Below, piece by piece: positions 22,578 to 34,810 of a stretch of 64,000 bases of DNA (position 1 is the stretch's first letter; each line of letters begins with the position of its first letter). The translations under genes and the position numbers were made by a program. Source of the stretch: Argopecten irradians. Taxonomy: Eukaryota > Mollusca > Bivalvia > Pectinida > Pectinidae. Under the pieces are notes generated by a model. That model made no database searches, had not been told where the DNA came from, and was given only the letters and a program-made list of their open reading frames with translations. The stretch covers positions 9,146,755 to 9,210,754 of the forward strand of contig NC_091134.1 of assembly GCF_041381155.1 (NCBI RefSeq), given 5' to 3'.

Positions 22578-23827
22578 TAGGGATTGGATTTCGTTTTTAT
22601 GTTAACCATGCTTGTATGGAGCAATTCCTCTAAGAATATATTCTATGGGCGCGTTAGCGCCCCATAATGAATATATTCTTAGAGGAATTGCTCCATACAA
22701 GCATGGTTAACATAAAAACAAAATCCAATCCCTATATTTACACTCACACGACTTTTTATTTATATTTTATGCAATAAAACCGTCATTTGAAAGTGACGTA
22801 ATTATTCAATAAAAGTCAGTCAAAAGTGGGAGGAGCTTACTCAATTGAACAGCGAATGATGACGCTTCACGTAAGGTAGAATTATTCATCCGCGACAACA
22901 AAAAAGTTCAATATTTTAGTGTAAACTAAACATGACAAACAAAGTAAATTTCAGAGATAATTTTATTTAATCAGATCAGAACTTGAAATATATATTCAAT
23001 TTGCTAAAAGTTAATATATAGCGTAATAACATAAAGAATTTGTACACGGCCACATGTGTGAACTCGGTGACCGTTATTGTGCAGCGAGGCGAAGCTGACG
23101 CACGCTTACACACTTTAGTTTGCCGAAGTTGTAAAAACACCGATTTTCAAGTAGCTCAATGTGTTTGAGATGTCGTCTGACTTGACGATATTACATCCTT
23201 GGGAGCCATGTGATTATATAATCTACGCTTAGATCCATATCGCCATCGATAGATGAAACAAATTCACTTGTGTTCGATGGATACAATGTATTTGTGGTGA
23301 TGCGGAACTGTCAACACGTGGATTATTAGCGGTGCATGTTTTATAACACACATGATTAAATACTCAAAGAACAAAGACAAGAGGATATGTTTATAACTGA
23401 CCTCTATCAGAGGGTCTCACACCCGTCCACCCCAAAGGCTCGATCGTAGGACGAACATAGGCACAGAGGTAATGTTTACATTTGACACCCATCATTTTTA
23501 ACAAAAATGAAAGCACGTCGCCCCGGTCGGGATATTTTTCCGTTTCTTTATACAATTGTTAATTTAAAAATTGTTTGAATCATATATAAATATAAAACAT
23601 GTATTGTTTACATTTTTCCAAAATTCTATGAAAAACAACAATATACACGTAATGTTGCGTCAAAATGTAAACAAAGCCATGTGTTTCTTTTTAAAAAAAG
23701 TAGTCCTTTTACGTTGCACAGAACATTTCCTTACGCAAGTTCAAAGTTCAATGTTACCATGCAGTTATGGTAAACAAAATCGGCTAGTATTAGCGTATAG
23801 TGACCAAGCCTAGCAAGTGTAAATATA
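22576..23827 (+). mobile_element. Palindrome-headed inverted-repeat element (family F)
   Basis: A 160-bp near-perfect palindrome (22576-22736; arms GGGATTGGATTT..ATGTTAACCATGC, tip GGGCGCGTTAGCGCCC) is followed by a body whose edges are inverted: TATATTTACACT at 22734 and AGTGTAAATATA at 23816. It sits inside the 80-bp array with a TA-type junction. The same plan as family E, different sequence. The body has a short TGACGTAA site and no real ORF. Confidence 0.7.
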
Positions 23828-24420
23828 CGCCTATAACCACAAGGTTAGCGACTACATAGGTAGTCAGCGACTACAAGGTAGTCGGGAGCCACAGGACGGT
23901 GACCATAAGCCTATAACCACAAGGTTAGCGACTACATAGGTAGTCAGCGACTACAAGGTAGTCGGGAGCCACAGGACAGTGACCATAAGCCTATAACCAC
24001 AAGGTTAGCGACTACATAGGTAGTCAGCGACTACAAGGTAGTCGGGAGCCACAGGACAGTGACCATAAGCCTATAACCACAAGGTTAGCGACTACATAGG
24101 TAGTCAGCGACTACAAGGTAGTCGGGAGTCACAGGACAGTGACCATACGCCTATAACCACAAGGTGGTTAGCGACTGCTTAGGTAGTCAGCGACTACAAG
24201 GTTGTCGGGAGCCACAGGACGGTGACCATACGCCTATAACCACAAGGTTAGCGACTACATAGGTAGTCAGCGACTACAAGGTTGTCAGCAACAACGTAGT
24301 TGTCGAGAGTCAACGGCTAGCGATAGTCGGCGACTAGGCCAGTAACCACAGGGTGGTTAACGACTACACGGTAGTCAGTGACACGGTCAGTGACCACAGG
24401 GTGGTTGCCGACTGTAGGAT
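23826..24420. repeat. 80-bp minisatellite, right part
   Basis: About six regular units continue the array, then decay into shorter units rich in GACTACA.GGTAGTC and ACAGGGTGGTT to about 24420. Confidence 0.9.
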
Positions 24421-24699
24421 AGTCAGTGAATATAGATTGTTTGTTATATACCCAATCATTAAGACCAGGTGTCGACGGTCAGGCAGACCACTGTATATAT
24501 ACTTATATATGAAATTATGTCCAATGTTAATCGCTCGGAATTTATGTAATGTTTTACGCTACCAAATAGTAGTCATATCTGTATATATTTGCTCCTGTAG
24601 ACTAGTCACTAACCAAGATCATTCACTATAAGTGACGAACCCATTTAGAAACGTCATAGTAGATAGTTTTTTTAGTACATGTTTGAATACAAAAAAGCA

Positions 24700-25012
24700 T
24701 CCTCGATACTCCAGGGGTTCCGATCACTTACGATCTCTACACCCCTGGACTATCTCATAGTAAAACTGGAGGCAACATAACAGAACAGGTAATTTAGTCG
24801 TTTGATGTACATCAAAAGAGCCTTATAACAGTACATTGTGGTTGACTGAGATAGTCCAGGGGTGTAGAGAACGTAAGTCATCAAAAGAAAATGCTTTGCT
24901 GGTCTGTGATTGGTCAAATGTTTTTCCGCTAACAGTACATTGTGGTTGACTGAGATAGTCCAGGGGTGTAGAGAACGTAAGTCATCGGAACCCCTGGAGT
25001 ATCGAGGATGAC
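24700..25012. mobile_element. MITE family D, intact copy with internal duplication
   Basis: Long inverted ends: GCATCCTCGATACTCCAGGG and its reverse CCCTGGAGTATCGAGGATG, continuing through GTTCCGAT.ACTTACG. An internal segment with ACATTGTGGTTGACTGAGAT and AGTCCAGGGGTGTAGAGAAC occurs twice. Related copies lie at 37372 and 13793. Confidence 0.8.
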
Positions 25013-25335
25013 AAAAAAGGAGACTTTATTCTCATTTCCACATACAATTGTGGGATATTTTGAAATTTTAAGCTTCCACTGTTTTAATTTTTGATGGGTT
25101 CGATAAACAAATGAAATAATATCAAGTTATTGAAGCGATTTAGCACGTACCTGTCTCATTTTTTTGGGTACGATTTTTCCTGAAGTACATAACAAACAAC
25201 CGGCAGCTGACCGGGGCTGGATACCTTAATCTCGTTCTACCTATATTTACAATTTTTAAATGTTCTGAGGCTTTGTCTTCAATTCATATTTGTGTGAAAG
25301 GATTGATATTTGTAAATTGTATGACCGGCCGGTCG

Positions 25336-25856
25336 TGTGTGAAAGTGGTTTTGTTTAATATAAATAATATTATGTCATCTGTTTTGTAATGCCTAATTGC
25401 TGGTGTTATATTTCCGTATTGTTTATTGCCGCTGGTTTCCTGTTGTCATCCGGGTATCTCAATTTGGTTACTTCCTTTACTTTCATTCAATTTGTAACAA
25501 GGTATCTTATTGGCTAAATTTGTCCCATTGTGTAATCGCTATATAAACCCGCTGTAGTCCGTGTAACTTCAGTCTGCATTAGCACTGACCTGCTGGTAGG
25601 CTCACTCTCTGCTCTCCTTCTCTCGTGTCTGTCTCTTTATTGTTGTCTGTGGGGTTGGGGGATCTGTGTCCCTTTATAAAGTTAGTATACGTAGTTGTGT
25701 AGTATATAGTTCCGTAAGTTTAAACCAGCGGTAGGGTCCTCCTATGTTCATATGTATACTTTGTTGTTGTTTACATGTTGATTGTTGATATTTAAGCATC
25801 TGCGGGTGCAATAAAATACCCTGTACCACAGTTCTGTGTTGTTTACTCTCTGACCA
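25336..25856 (+). mobile_element. Possible solo LTR
   Basis: Begins TGTGTGAAAG, has a TATATAAA box about 205 bp in, an AATAAA signal near 25810 followed by a GT/T-rich stretch, and ends near CTCTGACCA: the promoter and polyadenylation layout of an LTR. No retroviral coding part lies next to it, and exact ends and target duplication are not established. It could also be the promoter and first exon of an unrelated transcript. Confidence 0.35.
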
Positions 25857-25883
25857 CGCTATATTTCTATGGAACCCCGGGTT

Positions 25884-27016
25884 GAACCACAAGGACTTGT
25901 AACGTAGGTTGGGAGAAAGTCTGCTGTGCATACATGTGTACTAGATTTTCTATATACTATATAAAAGGACAAGGGAACCAACGGCTCGCTTGGAAGAGGT
26001 ACACCTGCCTCTACAAAAGTCGCCCGTATTCCGTCAAACATTGATAAACATGTACATATTTAATACCAATATATTCTTAAATATTTTTTCGACATGGAAA
26101 ACACAACTTCAAACACGAAATAATATATTAACATACCTTTATTTCACTATGAACGTGGAAAATGCAGTCAGATATCACCGATGTCGTTTTGCCTGTCCAC
26201 TGAAATCTAGGTTAAACACGTTTGTGTGGATATTGTGTACCCCATACCCGGACCGGACTGGAAACACCATATACCCGGTGTCTGTACACTAAACGCTACA
26301 ATATCAATGTGGTAACGGTCAAGTACAACATTAGAGTCTCCATATAAGTTAGATTCTTCAATTAATGATATATGCATCTCAAATAAAGGTTCTTCTAAGA
26401 ACCTAAACCGTGAAACTTAATTTATACAGAGTCTGAGTACAGAATTTCAGTGTAGTATCGGGTAAGGGCGAGTACACCAAAAAGGTACCCATCATCAATT
26501 ACAATATGGCGGATTATACGAACAAGAGTCGAGTGCTGGATAAAAAAAGTGTGATTCCTCGCTTAGCTGTTGGATTGGATTAATGAAAGAGTTATCAGAG
26601 AAAGCCTATTTGTATTTGCAATGGGAAAATATCACCGGAAAGTGAAATGAATGCATACAAAATTTGTTACAAGGGAATATGAGTGCTTTTGACCTAGATT
26701 TCAGTGGACAGGCAAAACGACATCGGTGATATCTGACTGCATTTTCCACGTTCATAGTGAAATAAAGGTATGTTAATATATTATTTCGTGTTTGAAGTTG
26801 TGTTTTCCATGTCGAAAATTTATTTAAGAATATATTGGTATTAAATATGTACATATTTATCAATGTTTGACGGAATACGGGCGACTTTTGTAGAGGCAGG
26901 TGTACCTCTTCCAAGCGAGCCGTTGGTTCCCTTGTCATTTTATATAGTATATAGTACACATGTATACACAGCAGACTTTCTCACAACCTACGTTACAAGT
27001 CCCTGTGGGTTGAACG
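25884..27016. mobile_element. Foldback element with about 325-bp inverted arms
   Basis: 25884-26213 and 26692-27016 are inverted copies sharing AACGGCTCGCTTGGAAGAGG, GTACACCTGCCTCTACAAAA and GTCAGATATCACCGATGTCG, with small indels. The 478-bp centre has no ORF of note. Inverted arms give spurious matching frames on both sides. Confidence 0.85.
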
Positions 27017-27072
27017 ACATTGAACCTGGGTACAACGTAACATTACACATAGTAGTGACACTAGTATTCGTA

Positions 27073-27781
27073 TAGAGAATACACGGTTAGTATCTTACAA
27101 TACAAGGTTTATTTTGGTGCGAGACTTAGGAAAGCCGAGATGACGAGGCTTTGCCGAGTCATCTTGGCTTTCCGTGTCGAGCACCAAAATAAACCTTGTA
27201 TTGTAAGATACTAACCGTGTATTCTGTTTATCCTGCAACCATTATGGCATTCAAAACGAAAGCAAATTGACAGTTCCTTACTTTGTTTCGCTCGAAGCGA
27301 GACGATTCTTTGATGCGGAGGTAAAGATTCATTCACTTAACCGAATGAGAGTGCACTCCTTTTTACTGCCGTGGGAAATAAATAAGCGCATTCACAAACA
27401 GTCACCGTAATTCTATTCAGTGTGATATATCACTGAAAGGTAATGAAAATACTCAAATAACATTAAATACCCATTAAAGAATTAATTAACACTACATACC
27501 TTTGTCATGAGCCAAGAAAAAGACGGCACCGCCATACGAGATTTTCGATATCGTACAAATGACGTCATTTCGGTGAACGTGACGTCACGTTTTAGCGGGA
27601 CTGAATGACGTTTCATTCACCGGAAGGTTCAAGTTCTGGGTCAAGTTAGAAAAAGTGCCGTCAGATATGGAACAAATTCACGTGATCGTATTGACGGATA
27701 AAGCATATCGTATTGACGGATAAAGCACAAGTTTATCCGGCAGTAGTTATCGGTCAGTATGTGGGACATTTGCAGGATAAA
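27073..27781 (+). mobile_element. Palindrome-headed inverted-repeat element (family E), copy 2
   Basis: Nearly identical to 641-1349 over its full length, including the 150-bp palindrome (27076-27225), the GCAGGATAA terminus and both TGACGTCA sites. A 22-bp sequence, AGTAGTGACACTAGTATT plus CGTA, is repeated directly on each side (27051-27072 and 27782-27803). Confidence 0.8.
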
Positions 27782-28110
27782 AGTAGTGACACTAGTATTC
27801 GTAGTGACAGACGAACGTGACTACACTCCTATTACATTTGTATGTATTATAAGATATCTTTAGAAACGAGACAGTTACTGTACCTTTGCTTCTTCCTTTT
27901 GTTCTAGGTGCATCTCGATCAATGCACGTGATGACAGCGCGGATGACAACAGTGTAATGTTAGTCATACGAAGCCAACAAGAGTCTGGTTGAACGAGACT
28001 AGACTAGGAGTGAATGGAAATACCCAAAGCTAAAAATAGATTTCAGGATCACAACAAGAGTCTGGTTGAACGAGACTAGACTAGGAGGAATTGTCACTAC
28101 TTAGTGATAT

Positions 28111-28870
28111 TTAAAGGGACATGAACCTTAAATAATTTGTTCTGTATGCTTAGATATGGTTTTCAGATGTTTATTGAATATTTTATTACAATGATTGGCT
28201 ATCTAAAACGACAGGAAAACGTGGGGGAATACCTACCCCAAAAATGATAAAAATAGACCGTCACATTCTATTTTTGGAACACAAAACGAAAGCTGACCGA
28301 AAACGAGGTTATAATGAACTTGCTGACATGACAAGGAATATTAGTTTTCCACATTTTCAGATTATATGTATTTTCTAATTTACGATGGTTGACAAATGAA
28401 GATAAATGAATATAAGCCATATATATGTTATAAAACAATTTGTATTTAGCGTAAGAATGACAAACGAGACTTTTCATTCGACAGGGCATCGCGAAGGGAG
28501 GTTCCTGACTTATTGCACATAGGAGTTGCTCCCGTCTCTTGCATTTCAGCGATCCATTTATATTTACCTACTTTCCCAATCGAGTACGTTACTGACTCTT
28601 GACGTACACTGTTTTCTATCGGAATTCGTTTGTGTTCACTCCACCCACGTTTTTGACTTAATTTGTGCAGTGCATTGTGGGAGGTCACTAAAGTTCAACA
28701 CTACTATTCTATCGTTACAAAATTCGACCGGGCCGGTTCAAAATACAGAAAGATGGAATTTCCATTATAATTATTTTATTTGACACATTTGCACAGTAAG
28801 GTATCTGACATGTCTTAAATATGTATTTTACTCAAATTTACATGGTTTGTTTAGGTTCATGTCCCTTTAA
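28111..28870 (+). mobile_element. MITE family C, full copy
   Basis: Inverted ends TTAAAGGGACATGAACC and GGTTCATGTCCCTTTAA, 760 bp, non-coding. A full copy lies inverted at 51978 and a split one at 17709. Just upstream, a 35-bp segment with ACAAGAGTCTGGTTGAACGA is directly repeated (27978 and 28050). Confidence 0.85.
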
Positions 28871-28887
28871 TAACCCCGTTTTCAGAC

Positions 28888-29789
28888 AACACATTATGAC
28901 GTTGGCACGGCAAATGTATCCGGAGAATCCACAGCATTTAATCAGACACTTCAAAGAATCTACAAGTATACCTTATGGGTATTTATTGGTGGACCTGAAA
29001 CCCACAACTCCCGAATCTCTACGTCTAACGTCGTAATGTTTTCACGGAAGAGCCTATAAAAGGACCGGTTTCTGTTTCAACGAATCACTTTGAGAAGAAC
29101 ACTCCAACCGTACAGACGTATTCGGAAGAATCTGAAGAAGACACGATGAAACATTCACTTGAGGAACCACATAGCAGTACAATCAGCTGTGGAGATTGTG
29201 GTATTGTGTTTGAAAACTCACATGACCTTCAGAAACACATAAAAAGTTGGTGTCCCGATAGATCCTCATTAAAAAGAGAAATGTCTGAGGAAGAAGAGTT
29301 ACCTCACAAAAAAGTTAAAATAGACAGACCTATCTCCGAAGATAATGAATCCACGATAGAGGCACACGATGAAGAAGATAATGTATTTTCACATTTTGTA
29401 GAATTAGCTAGAGAGAACAACGAAGAGCGTTGGCAAAAGAAAGTGGAGAAAATGAAGGAATGTCGAGCTCTGACGCTAAAGCTAAGGCTGACATGAAATT
29501 TAAGGACGATGACCTTAAGGAGTTCTTTGATTCCTATAAGACACTTCTATCCAACCTGTTGCAGTTCCTGTTGCAGTTAAAGCATGGGAAATAACACACA
29601 GAGGTGATGGAATCCTTCGAAAACTACATAGACGATGGTATGGACAGAGAAAAGGCCATTCGAGTGACTCTCAGACGGTTCCATCATCGATTTGAAGACT
29701 ACTTTACAAACAACACTGATGACGAGGAATCAGAGGGATCAGATGAGGAGGATGAAACTGAAGACGATGATAGCGAAACTGATGATTAG
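28888..29789 (+). pseudogene. Polinton-associated protein relics, plus strand
   Basis: Reads as parts of a virus-like element protein: a YGYLLVDLKPTTPESLRL segment that I associate with invertebrate Polinton-type elements, a C2H2-like region (CGDCGIVF...H), and an acidic tail rich in Asp/Glu. AATAAA follows near 29866. The assignment to the same element as the polymerase rests on proximity and convergent layout. Fossil; function of the original protein unknown to me. Confidence 0.45.
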
Positions 29790-30280
29790 ATATTCCTCGT
29801 AGACGTTCTCGGTGTATTTTTGTACAAAGCATTAGGGATGTGTGTAAATTTTCTATTGTTTCTGTAAATAAAATGTGTAAATATGTCTAATGTTTTTTTG
29901 TTATTTTATCAATAGAGGAGGATACCATCGACAATTTTAAAGATTTTATTACAATAGACAAACAAAACACAAATAGGACAAAATGAATAAACAATAAGAG
30001 CCAACATTTCATTGTATATACAAGCTAAGATACTTTAGGCGTAACATATACAAACGTTTATTATATTTACAAGCAATAAAAGAGTAGCTGTTTTAAGCTT
30101 AGACTTTACAATAGTTTATTATACTTACAAGCAGTGATAAAACTTAAGACTTACTCTATACAAAATTTCTCTGCATTAGTAGGTAACTGGAATGACAGTA
30201 TCATATATGGTGGAACTTTGACTCAAAATTGATGACTATTAGATACATGTTTAATAAAACTGAAAGCATGAAATGGTTCA

Positions 30281-33200
30281 TCATTGTGGAATTTTAAAAT
30301 GACCATAAGCCAAGCTGTCAATGCCTGTGAAATAAAGTTTGTCATTGTAAGGAGACAAACTGGTTTTGTTTACAGTAATACTGTAAAGTTGATGGTCAAA
30401 ACTACGTATAAGGTTCATCTTATTTTTACAACTACTTTGGTTAGACAGACAAAGTAAGTAAGCTTGATGTCTCAAATGTTTTTCAATGACGCTTTTCTTC
30501 ACTCCCTTGGCCGTACGTTTTTCTATAGCCCACATGCCAGACTATACATTTTTGGTTTTAATCCAACAAACTGATCCATGATTTGACCTTTACATTCGTC
30601 CTTCATTTTACCGAGGACTTTGCAATTCTTCATGCTGTATAAAGGACTATCTTTCGAAAAATTACTTGTGTCAAACAAGTTGGCGTTGTCATGCATGTCT
30701 TTGTACCAGTCAGGTGTTTCTATGCAGTATGCCAGTGAGTCAGTGTCAGTAAAGAGCAACTCGGCTTTAGATCCATACATGTGTTTGATGAAGTCATAAT
30801 GGAAATGATACATAAAAATCTTTGAGACTTCTAGAATACAGAATCCAGCATAAATAGGTCGATTAAAAACGATATTTGTTTTCTTCATATTGACGGCTAC
30901 GAGATCTTCGTTAAAGATTTTGAAAGACTGAAAATTTGGCTTGGCACAGACCTTTCGCGGACGTTTTGGTGTATTGACCAACTCTACACTGACTCTCTTT
31001 CTCATGTTTTCCATTGTTTTGCCGAAAACGGAGTTATTCATGAGTTTGAAAAAGTCTTTTTCGAAATCGTTTCTAGCGACCATTCTTTTAGCAGTATTAA
31101 AATCAATGTAAGGCTTCGGCCATGCCGATTGAGTGAATTCAATGACTCGGTGAATTTTCGTGAGAACCATACCTTTTGAAAGGTAATATTTCAAGTTCCT
31201 GTAATGGAGGACATACTGCTGCTTGGAACAGAGATTTGGAACTAATTTTCTGGACGGTTTTCCCTTAATGTTTAATTTCTTCCTAAGGTTTTGAGAATCT
31301 GGAGAGAGCATGTCTTTTGTTACACATGTATTCTCGGGGGCTAATGGGTAACAATTATGTTCATCGTGTAAGGATGTCGGTTATTCAAGGTCAACTTCCA
31401 AAATGTATCCCGTTTCCGAGTTGTCGTCAATGTTACAAATGTTCAATTTGTCAATTTGTTCATGTGTTAACCACGCAAAGTCTTTCTCTGGTAATACCTC
31501 AGACATGCTTGTACCATACAAATTGTTCATGTCTAGTTGTCAAGTGTTTGGTTTTGAAGGGTCATAGCCCGGTGCTTTGGGGTTATTTGCCTGAGCAAAT
31601 TTCTTTGAAATCACCACGAACACCCTTTTCAACCATTAAGACCATGTCAATATCATCCAAAAGCTGAAGTTCTACCCCGGTCATTTTTAACATGGCTTCC
31701 CAGGAAAATCCAGGAGCCGTGTAGTAGTTGCTGGGTCCAGGTGATAATAGTCATGACTAATGGCGCGGAAGTTTTCAAACACATCTGCCAGCAGCAATAC
31801 GTCCGTCTTTAGGTATAGGTCATGATACTCACCAAAACATGTCGTGTCAAATGTTTGCCATACTGATTGTGCGTGTTTGTAGTCTGTGTCTGACAAATCA
31901 CTTTCTGCTAGTTTATTGTAAAACTTGTCTTTCCCGGGCAAGGTTTTTTCATCAAACTTTTCGGGTGATGTCGCGTAATCGTATGGATACATCCCTTTCC
32001 TGAGAAGAAGTTCAAGATGCTGTTCATCGGGAAAGTGTTTTGACAAGCTTGATAATTTACCCATTCCGTCTACTGCAAGATTTGATACCAGTGTATCAAG
32101 AGAAACATTCAGAAATTGTAAGGAATCTATGAATCTCAGATTCCCCAGAGAGAATGACATATACTTCTCCATATTGTTGGGAATACAAGACAGGGGTTTC
32201 GATTTAAATTTTCCCGCCGATTCCATCAATAGATGCATGTCATAACCTCGTAAGTTATGAAATATCACAAGAATGTAAAACTTTGATCCCTGTGATCTTT
32301 TGCCTTGTCGAAACTGAAACTGGAAGTTACAGTTACTGTGGCTTGCGCCTCTAAATGACCCGTTTAGATGATCGTGATCTCGAACTCTGTCATCCTTTTG
32401 ATAAATGTGACACGTAGTTGCATGTTGAAAGGATGACTCTTCGTACTGTGTCAAGCTCATTGGTTTTACATTCTGCAAAACATCACAAATAGTTTCTTCT
32501 TCCTGGATTAATTGTTTGAAAAAGTTATCGACTACATCAGGACCTCGATAGACCTGTGCGGGTTTAGATAGTTCGTCTGAGGAACATTTCACCATGTAAG
32601 AAAAGCCTGAAGGTTCGTGTTTTTGGTATCGTGTCGTAGACGATGTGTTCGGGTCAGGCTCACATGTGCTAACGGGGCGAACAAAACTTTCGAAGTCGGC
32701 ATAAATCACGAAAGGGACCTTAAGCTGTTTATGAATTTGATTAAATTTGACCCACTGTTGTTCTTCCTTTGTAGGAAAACTCAGCTTTTGTGGGCCGTGT
32801 GGGGAGCAGTACGGAACATGATCAACTAAAAGCTGCTGTGTCGTGTAGCCATGGAGACAATAGTTACAATAAAAAGTTTTACATTTATGTGCGGTTCGGT
32901 CCCCGAGCAAACGGCTGAGATTTCTAATGAGACAGTAATGTCTGCTTTCCCCTTTTGAAAACAATAGGAGATTCACATGTTTAGTGCTTCGAAGATCAGT
33001 CACGTGAAATGGATATAGTTCACCCACTTCTAAACCAAAAACATTGATGGAGATGTCATTTTGTTTTTCAAACTTCGAGACTTGAGACAAGGGAAGTGGA
33101 AATTCAATACCATCTATATTTAACTCCGATTCGTATTGGGTATAATTTGACACGCGGTCTGGGTGGTTTTCAAAGGGAAAATGATGAATGGAAGCTATAA

Positions 33201-33420
33201 GACTGACCAGAGGAAACACTTTTGGTCTGTGTTTTGTATGTTAAGAACGGACTTTTTCTTTTGAATATTTGATGGCAGGGGGATATAACTACTACCCTCA
33301 AGTGGCGTGTACTCTACGGTATTAACTTCTGATTTCAAAATTTTGTCTATTGTCCACCCACTCCCATCCCGCTCGAAATTTTGATATGCATTATATAGGT
33401 TTTGGAAAGCCTCAGCGAGT
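30281..33420 (-). pseudogene. Protein-primed family B DNA polymerase relic (Polinton type)
   Basis: Shows the exonuclease and polymerase parts of a Polinton PolB in order: IYADFES (exonuclease I-like), the YDMHLLM region, the DLYLKTDVLLLADVFENFR segment, LFTDTDSLAY (catalytic palm motif) and a C-terminal SITVNKTSLSPYNDKLYF region. These are hallmarks of protein-primed PolB of Polinton/Maverick and adintovirus-like elements. It is a broken copy and not expected to be functional. Confidence 0.85.
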
Positions 33421-33451
33421 TGTGCTTTTAATTGGGATACATTTGTACATG

Positions 33452-34398
33452 TTAGATTAACGGACCTAATGTCTCTGTTTGTGCATGAATGGCTTCATTG
33501 TTTTGGTCATACTTTACAAATTTTATAAAAAGCGTGATGAACCATTTCATACCTTTGACATTTTGCAGCCTTTCTTCTAATATGTCTTTGATCATTATTT
33601 GATTGTCTCTAAAAAACTGCAACACATCCCATAGGTTTCCCGGGTTTGGTTCTAATGTCTCTGTTTGTGCCGTACCATCCAGTGCAGAGATACCAGCACC
33701 CTGCTGATTGCGAGTTTTCCATGAATCACGTCGCTTCACACACCTTTCACATACATCAGTTCTGTCACCATAGAAACGTTCTGGGAGAGGTCGATGACAC
33801 CATTTACATTCTCTCCCTTGTTCACCACACTGTTGACAGAATTTTTTCCCTGGGAGCAGATCTTTATGCTACATACACCAGTTACATTTATTCTTTGTGT
33901 TAGTCTCCGATACAATTACTTCATTGACTATTTTCCTTTCTTTTAAAACTGGAATATCGCCATCCTCATTTCGTGCAGCACTAGCTTCAGACGTTGAACC
34001 TGCTTTCCTTTTTCCCTTTATATCCTGAATCACAGGTATATTTTCTTTGTGGTTTTTTACATGTCTTTCAAAGTTATCTTTCCTGTTAAAACTCACACGG
34101 CAATGCGAACATGTATATTTAATAGAATCGCCATGAAATGTCCTTTTATGTCAGAGCAAATGGGATTTTTGTTTAAAACACTATCACAGATATTGCATTT
34201 GTTTTCATCGGATTTATTGGTACTGGAAGGAGCAGTCCTATTGTCAGTAAGGAGGGCGAGACGTCGGAGACTTAATTCTGTATCCGTAGATAATCCATTG
34301 CAAGTAGCCCACTCATCCAACTCGGCTACATTCTGTATTGTGTACATACGACCCCTGTCCATCTTACAGTTCACCTGTGTAGATATAGATGTATACAC
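33452..34398 (-). pseudogene. N-terminal zinc-finger-like part of the Polinton polymerase polyprotein, relic
   Basis: Cys/His pairs (KCNICD, and a DNFERHVKNH finger end) resemble the C2H2-type regions that precede PolB in long invertebrate Polinton polymerase proteins, followed by a Lys/Glu-rich linker. It belongs to the same fossil as the polymerase by strand and order. Confidence 0.5.
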
Positions 34399-34514
34399 CT
34401 TGACAGCTAGCGAGATAATGACACTCTACAGGTAAAGTTCCGCTCGACAGGTTTTCACTTTTTCACTGTTTGTCCCAATCTGTATGTTTCACCTGTATTT
34501 AATCCGCCGTGTAT

Positions 34515-34810
34515 GACGTTATAACGAGATACTAAGTCGTAATTACGACATAAGTAAGTCGTTATTACGAGGTAGGTAAGTCGTTATTACGACAAATTAA
34601 GTCGTTATAAAGACATACTAAGTCGTTATGACGACATAATATTTTTTTCAATGTGATCCTAACAGGCTTCCGTACCTGTTAGGGTCACATTGAAAAAAAT
34701 ATTATGTCGTTATAACGACTTAATATGTCATAATAACGACTTAGCTATGTCGTAATAACCACTTAGTATCTCGTTATAACGACTTAGTATGTCGTAATAA
34801 CGACTTTAAT
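34515..34810. repeat. 300-bp palindrome built from TCGTTATTACGA units
   Basis: The centre is near 34667 (tip GCTTCCGTAC) and the inner arms CAATGTGATCCTAACAG / CTGTTAGGGTCACATTG are almost perfect. Outward, both arms are diverged tandem units of about 20 bp around TAAGTCGTTATTACGACATA, itself palindromic. It lies at the outer edge of the Polinton-like fossil. Confidence 0.85.

Larger units (their letters stand above)
28880..34480. mobile_element. Polinton/Maverick-like fossil, partial
   Basis: A 5.6-kb remnant with two converging parts: short protein-coding relics on the plus strand (28888-29789) and a protein-primed family B DNA polymerase on the minus strand (34398-30281). Integrase, packaging ATPase, protease and capsid genes are not seen, and no long terminal inverted repeats were found, so this is a fragment of an element usually 15-20 kb long. 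It is broken in several places but still keeps long readable stretches, so it is of moderate, not ancient, age. Confidence 0.7.
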
